Shown here: positions 11,801-22,300 of the stretch, piece after piece
Position numbering within the stretch: position 1 is the first letter of the stretch
How the letters are laid out: every line of letters starts with the position of its first letter
DNA from: Isoperla grammatica
Lineage: Eukaryota > Arthropoda > Insecta > Plecoptera > Perlodidae
Assembly (NCBI GenBank): GCA_945910005.1
Contig: OX246743.1
Location: forward strand, 42,938,736 to 43,002,735
DNA: 64,000 nucleotides
Direction: 5' to 3'
The notes under the pieces: generated by a model
Databases searched by the model: none
What the model was told of the DNA's origin: nothing
The model's input: only the letters and a program-made list of their open reading frames with translations
Made by a program: the position numbers and the translations under genes

Positions 11801-13281
11801 ATAGGTTATCAATTATGATGCAAGAATTGATTTTTAACATTCCAAATAAAAAAATGAGATATAATTTTCAAATACCACTGGAAGAAAGAAACTTTAAAAT
11901 ACACCAGTGTTTAAAACAGTCAACATTAATCTAATAATATGGGAAGGCTTTTCTTGATTAATTCTTGAATTCAAACTCCAAAAACGTCCAAGCAACCCCC
12001 CCCCCCCCCCCCCCCCCCCCGAGGTTAAGATACCGGATGGAATGCATGTGTTGATGTTGACAGCTGGAATTTGTTGCATGTCAATGTCATCATTATTAAG
12101 TACGATTATTTGGATTATTTTATTTGTATTAAAAACAGGAATTGCAGTGCTGTTTAGGCAGTAAGGTAGGTGCAAGTTACATTTGAGGTCTGGATTTAAT
12201 TCATGTTCTTAACATGCCTGTCTGTGCAAATATTCCAATAGTATTCGAATAGTAGGTAGGCTACTCGCAAATAATTAATTCCCTGAATTTGATTTCAAAT
12301 CTGAATACCAACTAGACAACCATCTGAAAATCTGATTTTTGTTCAAGTATATGCCTACACAAACCAAACAAAAACATGAAGGCAATATGTTCAGTTTGGT
12401 TCATTATCCAACAAAACCAGTTTGCACAACCGAAAAATATACACATTGTGTACTCTAACAATAACGAACGAAGAACAGGCTGGTTTTAGACTTGGAAGCC
12501 CCAAGATTGACAATATCCATCCTTGTGTTAAGGGCTTAAGGAACAGTTGGGATGTGCATACGATAACCTGCCAAGCAACGATGCACAGTAGTGTGTAAGA
12601 GCTTATACTGGACAGAGCAGTGTAAGAGTACACATGTTGTACACACGTAAAACACCATTATACACTTCTAGCTGGGTCAAACTCAAGTTCAAACACTCGC
12701 CTCTGTTTGTAACAAACATGAATGTGAACGTTGCGATATTGTTCAATGAATGCATTCCAGCGCAAATACAATGTTCCATAGTTTTGTAATACCCCACAAG
12801 TTGCATTGGAAGACTAAGGCATGATTCCATTAATTTACAATCCATGAAAGAAAGATCAAGACTTTTTTCTTTTAGTCACAAATAACAAGAGTAAATCTAG
12901 AATAGGCACAACCATAATCAAACTTGTCATGGCAAACAATCATTGTTATGTTCTTCTATTGCAGCTTACCATCTCTCTACTCAGGTAAGCTGTTGGCCCC
13001 CTATCCCTACCATGCAACTCACATTGCCCAAGCCTTTTGGCACTCTCTTCCATTAACACCGTCCCTTTGTTTTCTTTTGTGTTGATATTTTCGTAATCAA
13101 TTATTTCAAGGCGAAAGCTACTACATTTATAAATGCTATTGTACCCCAGTTGAAGATACCTTAAAAAAGTCTGCTGTTGTTCTTGGTGAAATGTTAAAAA
13201 GGGAATCTGAACTGACATCAATGTATGTTAGCTTCTCAATGACCATTACGGCACAAAGTCTATTGTGTGAAATGCGAGGCT
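8857..13281. other. Intergenic stretch without a convincing gene
   Basis: AT-rich sequence with poly(C) runs (10547-10564, 11996-12020), a TAA/TAAT-rich microsatellite (about 10825-10885) and scattered short open frames. The right end (about 12950-13281) should contain the YEATS2 3' UTR. It includes a copy of the dispersed motif with GGTAAGCTGTTGG near 12985 that recurs in several YEATS2 introns. No protein family is recognised apart from the weak exon candidate at 9694. Confidence 0.6.
9694..9860 (-). CDS. Candidate terminal exon, unrecognised
   Basis: A minus-strand frame of about 55 codons ends in a stop at 9694. It is followed by some 670 bp of AT-rich sequence with AATAAA on the minus strand near 9023, as in a 3' UTR. 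The peptide contains three Cys in its last 40 residues. A possible acceptor lies near 9850 but lacks a clear pyrimidine tract. I recognise no family and no partner exons; it may be noise. Confidence 0.2.
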
Positions 13282-13393
13282 TCAACCCGTATCCATTGGC
13301 TGGACACCGATTCCGCTGTTTGTAAGGATGTCGAACTCTTGTCGATCCAAGATGGCTGCCTTGATGTCGCCGGGCGTTATTGAAGCTGGCGCT
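13282..13393 (-). CDS. YEATS2: YEATS2 exon 10, C-terminus and stop
   Basis: Reads [14 protein letters not shown], then the conserved EFDILTN block, and stops at 13282-13284. Similar text ends vertebrate YEATS2. The acceptor is TTTCCAG. Confidence 0.87.
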
Positions 13394-16300
13394 CTGGAAA
13401 GTACAGGACGGATCATTAGATTGGCAACTGGTACAGAGTGGCCATAGACAGGCAGGCACACAAGCACAGACAGACTGGATCGTAAGATTTGCAACTCCTA
13501 GGTGGAGATGGTATTAAAATTTGCTTAGCATGTATTATTTATTAGCTTCTCAAACCCACCCAACTTTAGACAGGCTCATTTCAAGTCTACAACATATAAA
13601 AAGCATGTTCTTTGTATACTAGTTTTTAGTGTGCAATTCCTGGGCCATAATGGCAACCAACCTCCCTTGGTAGCTTTCATAGGCAGCCTAATCCAAAGAA
13701 GTGTCGATATAGAATTGATGTTTTTACTAGTAGTTTTGATTTCCTTATATCGAAGAGTTATATTCTTCCCGCCATTAAAATGTAAACATTAGCAAAGTCT
13801 AGCTCTAGAGAGGACAGTTTTGTTAGTATAATAAGATCAGTATATTATTACTTCAGGCCAAAATGAAAAATGAAAAAAAAATACGTCCATATAAAAAAAT
13901 ATAAAATAAAAAACATAACATGTGCATTACCTGTATAGATTGCGCTCCCATGCTTGGGCTAGTGAACGTCTTAGTAGATCCTCAGTGAACGACTTCAGGG
14001 CCTGCAAAAGAGTTTGAAACGTGAAATTAGCTTAACATCAGTGAGGGCCGAGTGGGTGCACAACCAATAATAATGTGTGACGGTGGAAGAACTAGGTCTG
14101 CAAGAAGGCTCTAAATTTTCAAGCCCAATTTGCTGGTGTAACTTTGCATGTATTCTGGTCTTATAGAAGCTTGAAATTATAGCCATGCATTTTTCTTATT
14201 AACCCATCCGCATCAGTTGCCTCATTCGGCTGGCCGCCCCCGGAAACCACGCACTTTTAGCGCGCGCCAAGGTTTGCACGAATACGTCTTCATTGTCACT
14301 TTCGTCAATGTCCATACCAATGTCCACATCGCTATCACTGTCACTGATAATAGTAGACCTAGCAGTTTTACTAGCGGGAACACGCACATTCGTATCTCTA
14401 GGCGTACGCCTACAGGCGAGACATAGGCCTAGGCCTAGTGTCACTGTCCTTGTCCATTTCACAATCGCTCTCACTCTCATTTGAAACCACAATATTTTGT
14501 AAGTTTGGGTTGTAAACACCTTCTCCATCACTGTCACTAAAATCAGATCCTATAGAACGTCTAAAATCTGTCTAATGTCACTTTCTTTGCCCCGAAAACA
14601 ACGACTGCTTTCCGGCCCAAGCCATCTTGACAAATTTGGCAGCTGATCTAAGTTTCGGATCAAGATGAGCGGAGATAAAATCGATTTTAAGAACAAACAA
14701 TAGCCGACAGAGTTCAAGAAATGCACACTAGAATCGCCACTACCTTGAGCAAGAGATTGCAGGAATTAGTTCCGATATCGTACGCTAGATAGCACCACTA
14801 TACATGTTCAAAGTGAAGCGCGCGCAAGTGCGTACCAGTCCGCTTCTGGTTACCGTGGTCAGTTTCGTATAAGCGTACCAGTCCGCTTACCGATGCGGAT
14901 GGGTTAAGAGACACAAATAGTTTGAAAAGCTACACACTAGAAGCTAGTCCTAATTCTGTAACCGAACTAGGAACATCCATGAATATAGGCTACATATAAC
15001 CTGTAGACCTTAAAGTGAATGTAACTATAAGCAAACTGCTAATAAAGTAAATTAATTAAATTAAATTAAATAAAATTAATAAAATTTAAAGATTAAAGAA
15101 ATTATTGTATGTAAATTTTAATTTCTGGATTTGTAAACAAAACCCATAAACGTTTTCCGCACATAATAGAGAATGGCGTATGTGACGACGCCGAACACGT
15201 CACTCGCAACGCAGACACTTGTCGATCACGAACGAACGCAGACGACCCGACTCACCTCTAGCATGACCCGCTCCGCCGCGGCGTACGATATCCCCGGCAC
15301 AATCGGCTCCGGCTCGAACCGGACTCCCAGCTGGCGCGCAGACTCGGCGACGTGGCAACACTGTAGCTGCAACTCGTGACTCATCTCCATAGTCTCCACG
15401 TGCTCGCTCGCACAGCCGGGCTCTGTCTTCACTGCGAGGCAAGACAATAGCTATTAGCACTACGTACTATTATTATTAATATTATTATTAAATAGCACTT
15501 CATTAATAAATTCAAATGGTGCACAGGGCACATGCAGCCATAATGCTTATCATTACAAAACATACGTTCATACAAACACATAAATGAAACAGTTTTGTCA
15601 GAAAATTTCTAAAGTCAAATTTGCCACACACAAAAAAAAAACACCAGTGATGGTAAGCCGTTTACCATCACTCTACTCGGGTAAGCTGTTGGCATCCTAT
15701 ATCTTTCTCTCTTTGCATTTACATACGGATGTGTAAGGTTATGAAAGTAGGTGCCAATCGGCTGGAATGGTATATAATGTGAGGAAAGGATCCAACAGCT
15801 TACCTTTGTGTAGTAAGATGACGGATTTGCGAGTTTGAAGTACACATAAAAAACAGACGTTTCGACCGAGGTCTTGCTCACTCGATAGAAGAATCAACAC
15901 ACTTCTATCGAGTGAGCAAGACCTCGGTCGAAACGTCTCGTCATATTTGTATTATGTTTTTCATGTGTACTTCAAACTCGCAAATCCGTCATCTTACGAC
16001 ACGAAGGTAAGCTGTTGGATCCTTTCCTCACATTACATACGGACGTGTAAGTTAGACGGCGACGTACCTTTTATCCTAAGCCCCGCGGGCGCGACGCTGA
16101 TGACGTCCACCTCCGCGATATCGTCCTTGTGGCGTCCGTCCGTGTAGGAGGCGAGGTTCGCAATCATCCACTCGGCCACGACCGTGTTCTCGGAGAGGGA
16201 GGAGCCGGTGTGGGGGGGCGAGGGGGGGAGGGGCTGCTGGCCCTCGACATCCGGCACAGCGGGGACGTAGCCGTGCTCCCGCGCCCACAGACAGATGGCC

Positions 16301-19300
16301 TTGGTGGACCACACGCGGCCCGCGGGGTAGCCCGCCTTCAGTAGCGCCCGCTGCACGGTCTTGGCTCGCAGCCACTGTGGGGGACAACACAGTACATCAG
16401 ACAGATGGCCTTGGTGGACCACACGCGGCCCGCGGGGTAGCCCGCCTTCAGTAGCGCCCGCTGCACGGTCTTGGCTCGCAGCCACTGCGGGGGAAACACA
16501 GTACATCAGACAAATGGCCTTGGTGGACCACACGCGGCCCGCGGGGTAGCCCGCCTTCAGTAGCGCCCGCTGCACGGTCTTGGCTCGCAGCCACTGAGGG
16601 GGACAACACAGTACATCAGACAGATGGCCTTGGTGGACCACACGCGGCCCGCGGGGTAGCCCGCCTTCAGTAGCGCCCGCTGCACGGTCTTGGCTCGCAG
16701 CCACTGTGGGGGACAACACAGTACATCAGACAGATGGCCTTGGTGGACCACACGCGGCCCGCGGGGTAGCCCGCCTTCAGTAGCGCCCGCTGCACGGTCT
16801 TGGCTCGCAGCCACTGAGGGGGACAACACAGTACATCAGACAGATGGCCTTGGTGAACCACACGCGGCCCGCGGGGTAGCCCGCCTTCAGTAGCGCCCGC
16901 TGCACGGTCTTGGCCCGCAGCCACTGAGGGGACAACACAGTACATCAGACAGATGGCCTTGGTGGACCACACGCGGCCCGCGGGGTAGCCCGCCTTCAGT
17001 AGCGCCCGCTGCACGGTCTTGGCTCGCAGCCACTGAGGGGACAACACAGTACATCACTCAAGCTGCTACTCAAGAGCACCATGACAAGCTACATATACAG
17101 ACCTCGTTTTGACTTATTGATGGGTGTGAAATGTAGGCTAAAGGCCCATTCACGATTAAACTTAACCGTAAACTTGTAACTTAAAGTAAGGTTTGGCTTA
17201 TGGAAGATCACATGATTGTTCACGACCAAAACTTAAACTTAGTTTTGGGCTACGGTTAAGTTTGGAACGATCAAACTTTAAAATTAAAATAAACTTAACA
17301 GAAAGAAAGAACCAATCAGCACCAGCACTAGCCTAGGCTAGCTAAATCGAAAATGGAGCAGAAACATGCTCAGAATTTATTTGACGAAACGTTATTAAGA
17401 GGATTGTGTGCGGCAAGAGTACCACTCTGAGCGTCCGGCGTGCAGTACTTTCGTACTACACAAACTATGTGCACAAAAATCCACTTATTTCGATTCTGTT
17501 TGAACCAGAATTTTGAGAACTAAACTGTTGTTTTACGTACATAGAGTTTTTACTAGATTAGGCTAATGCATATATTTTTTGTTCTCGGGTTTCAAATGTC
17601 CCTCAATGTTTTCGTTTTTCGTAATTTTTAGTCCCCATTTAAAAATTGTTTGTGTCCGAACTAGATCAAATTTGGACAAAAACTCTATGCACGCAAATTA
17701 ACAGTATCATTGTTAATGCGGACACAAAAAATGAGCGTGATACAAGTAATAATGTAGACGTGAGATGTTTAGTACGCATGCTCTGCAAATCACACATTTG
17801 GCTCTGGTACGAGGCGCTCTCTCACGAAAGTTAATTATTTTGCTTTGAAGCAAGGAGGGGAGGTAAAGTGGGCAAGATCGGATACTGGATAAGACTTGGC
17901 ACCATATAACACGAGCAACTATGTGTCGTTTTATCGTTTTCTAACATCTCACCAAAAAAATATCATAATAAGAACTTTTATAATTGAAGAGATATCCTGA
18001 CCCGGATAACTGATAAATTGTTGCTTATTGTCAAACGCATGAGCATAGGTAACTGTTTACTTTGGTTAAAACACCGTGCACGCAACTGGCGGTTGAGTAT
18101 AAGAATGTAATATGACCGCATGAGTATAGGTATCTGATTGCTTTAATGAACAGCATGCATGCAACTGGCAGTTGGGTATAAGAATGTAATATGACAGCAT
18201 GAGTAAAGGTATCTGATTGCTTTAGTAAAAACAGCGTGCACGCAACTGGCAGTTGAGTATAAGAATGTAATATGACAGCATGAGTATAGGTATCTGATTG
18301 CTTTAGTGAAAACAGCATACACCCAACTGGCAGTTGAGTATAAGAATGTAATATGTTAGCATGAGTATAGGTATCTGATTGCTTTAGTAAAAATAGCATG
18401 CACGCAACTGGCAGTTGAGTATAAGAATGTAATATGTCAGCATGAGTATAGGTATCTGATTACTTTAGTGAAAACAGCATGCACGCAACTGGCGGTTGAG
18501 TATAAGAATGTAATATGTCAGCATGAGTAAAGGTATCTGATTGCTTTAGTGAAAACAGCGTGCACGCAACTGGCGGTTCAGTATAAGAATGTAATATGTC
18601 AGCATGAGTATAGGTATCTGATTGCTATAGTGAAAACAGCATGCACGCAACTGGTGTTTGTGTATAAGAATGTAATATGTCAGCATGAGTATAGGTATCT
18701 GATTGCTTTAGTGAAAACAGCATGCACGCAACTGGCGGTTGAGTATAAGAATGTAATATGTCAGCATGAGTAAAGGTATCTGATTGCTTTAGTGAAAACA
18801 GCGTGCACGCAACTGGCGGTTCAGTATAAGAATGTAATATGTCAGCATGAGTATAGGTATCTGATTGCTTTAATAAAACAGCATGCACGCAACTGGCAGT
18901 TGAGTATAAGAATATTATATGTCAGATGAGTATAGGTATCTGTTTACTTTAGTTGAAACACCGTGCACGCAACTGGCGGTTGAATATAAGAATGTAATAT
19001 GACCGCATGAGTATAGGTATCTGATTGCTTTAATGAACAGCATGCATGCAACTGGCAGTTGAGTATAAGAATGTAATATGACAGCATGAGTAAAGGTATC
19101 TGATTGCTTTAGTAAAAACAGCGTGCACGCAACTGGCAGTTGAGTATAAGAATGTAATATGACAGCATGAGTATAGGTATCTGATTGCTTTAGTGAAAAC
19201 AGCATACACCCAACTGGCAGTTGAGTATAAGAATGTAATATGTCAGCATGAGTATAGGTATCTGATTACTTTAGTGAAAACAGCATGCACGCAACTGGCG

Positions 19301-22300
19301 GTTGAGTATAAGAATGTAATATGTCAGCATGAGTAAAGGTATCTGATTGCTTTAGTGAAAACAGCGTGCACGCAACTGGCGGTTCAGTATAAGAATGTAA
19401 TATGTCAGCATGAGTATAGGTATCTGATTGCTTTAGTGAAAAAAGCATGCACGCAACTGGCAGTTGAGTAAAAGAATGTAATATGTCAGCATGAGTATAG
19501 GTATCTGATTGCTTTAGTGAAAACAATATGCACGCAACTGGCAGTTGAGTATAAGAATATTATGTGTCAGCATGAGTATAGGTATCTGATTGCTTTTGTA
19601 AAAACAGCATGCACACAACTGGCAGTTGAGTATAAGAATGTAATTTGTCAGCATGAGTATAGGTATTTGATTGCTTTAGTGAAAACAATATGCACGCTGT
19701 CACACTACCCTAGCTCAACTATTCGGGTGGACATTAATATAAATAAAACTTATCTCAGTTGATCATGAGTACTTACTCTTTGCTGATTTGCGCCTCCCAA
19801 ACCGAACGCAAGCCGACGTTGTTCGACGAAAGCACTTTCGTCGACTTAGCCAGCCTCCGTTCTGGTCACCGGCCACACGTCCGCTTTCCTTCAAACTTTA
19901 TTGACCACTCTTTTAATATTTGTTTTCTTCTCCTAAACACCTTCACAACTCAAACCAACTACATTAACTCCCAGCTCCCAGGCTGACCTGCCCCTGTCAC
20001 CCCGGAGGCTAGACGGCAACACACTAATTTGTTTTCTTATTTTTAACATAGCAACTCAAAACCAACAATTCCATTAGAACAAAACTGAATTCTATTGTCT
20101 CAACACAGAACATTGCCTTCTCAACTTCCATCTTTATAAGCCTTCTTTATACGCATGACTTTTCCATCGATGTTACAACGCAACTGGCAGTTCAGTATAA
20201 GAATGTAATATGTCAGCATGCGTATAGGTATCTGATTGCTTTAGTGAAAACAGCATGCACGCAACTGGCAGTTGAGTATAAGAATGTAACATGTCAGCAT
20301 GAGTATAGGTATCTGATTGCTTTAGTGAAAACAGCATGCATGCAACTGGCAGTTGAGTATAAGAATGTTATATGTCAGCATGAGTATAGGTATCTGTTTG
20401 CTTTAGTGAAAACAGCATGCACGCAACTGGCAGTTGAGTATAAGAATGTAACATGTCAGCATGAGTATAGGTATCTGATTGCTTTAGTGAAAACAGCATG
20501 CACGCAACTGGCAGTTGAGTATAAGAATGTAACATGTCAGCATGAGTATAGGTATCTGATTGCTTTAGTGAAAACAGCATGCACGCAACTGGCAGTTGAG
20601 TATAAGAATGTAACATGTCAGCATGAGTATAGGTATCTGATTGCTTTAGTAAAAACAGCATGCACGCAACTGGCAGTTGAGTATAAGAATGTAATATGTC
20701 AGCATGAGTAAAGGTATTTGATTGCTTTAGTGAAAACAGCATGCACGCAACCGTCGGTTGAGTATAAGAATGTTATATGTCAGCATGAGTATAGGTATGT
20801 GATTGCTTTAGTGAAAACACCGTGCACGCAACTGGCGGTTGAGTATAAGAATGTAATATGTCAGCATGAGTATAGGTATCTGATTGCTTTAGTGAAAACA
20901 GCATGCACGCAATTGGCAGTGGAGTATAAGAATTTAATATGTCAGCATGAGGATAGGTATCTGATTGCTTTAGTGAAAACAGCATGCACGCAACTGGCAG
21001 TTGAGTATAAGAATGTAACATGTCAGCATGAGTATAGGTATCCGATTGCTTTAGTGAAAACAGCATGCACGCAACTGGCGGTTGAGTATAAGAATGTAAT
21101 ATGTCAGCAGGAGTATAGGTATCTGATTGCTTTAGTGAAAACAGCATGCACGCAAATGGCAGTTGGTAGAAAGTGCCCCAAACGAAAATTCATAGCATGC
21201 ACTAACATGCAGGGTGCAGCAGTTGGACCTCAAAAGCAGCGGTTTGGGCCGTGAAACTACGCACCCTGCATGTTAGTGCATGCTATGAATTTTCGTTCGG
21301 GGCACTTTCTATCTAGAAAGTTTATTTGTTTAGTTTCTCACATTGTTGGTTAATGTTCCAAAGGAACTCTCGTCAAAATCCGATCATTAGTTTTTCAACA
21401 ATTTAAGTTGAGAAAACAATGAAAAATGTTGCTCATTTTCCGATTTTTTGCGTGAATTGTTATAACAAGTAAACTACTGGGTTTATAATTTTGAAATAAC
21501 CTTTATGATGACTATTGGCATGTAAACTAAATGCGCTTTCTTATAAGTTTTTTCTTCAAAATGAATAGTATAACAGCTAGAACGAGATTAATACCGCGTG
21601 GTTTGTGCGAGAATCAGCAGACAGTTAGAGCGCTAGACCCTTCAGCTTAGAGATAATTTTGTCCGCTAGGGGCGTATCGAAGTTTTGCAATCGCGAATAA
21701 GAATGTAATATTACAACATGAGTAGGCCTATAGGTATCTGATTGCTTTAGTGAAAACAGCATGCACACCACAGGCAGTTGAGTATAAGAATTTATATGTC
21801 ATTATGTGTATAGGTATCTGATTGCTTTATAGTGAAAACAGCATGCACGCAACTGGCAGTTGAGTATAAGAATGTAATATGTCAGCATGTGTATAGGTTT
21901 CTGATTGCTTTAGTAAAAACAGCATGCATGCCACTGGCAGTTGAGTATAAGAATGTAATATGTCAGCATGAGTATAGGTATGTATCTGATTGCTTTAGTG
22001 AAAACAGCATGCACGCAACTGGCAGTTGAGTATAAGAATGTAATATGTCAGCATGAGTGTAGGTATCTGATTGCTTTAGCGAAAACAGCGTGCACGCAAC
22101 TGGCAGTTACAATAGAAACGCGATTCGAAATTTGATATTCATAAAATAATTAAAACGAAGACATACCATCACTATAAATATGAATATTGTGTTAATTCAT
22201 CAATCGATAAAATTGTACCAGCGGTCATTTTCGGTGTGTGATGAGTCAGCCGCGGGTCTACGAGTGTGATAAGATATGTTCTGAAATATGATCCGACGCA

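Noticed and set aside
16557..17047. Frames of 90-126 codons repeating WLRAKTV
   Set aside because: They are exon 7-derived array units read in mixed frames, not separate genes.
20244..21254. Frames of 155 and 178 codons repeating [13 protein letters not shown]
   Set aside because: Product of the 81-bp minisatellite (27 codons per unit), open on both strands, inside a YEATS2 intron.
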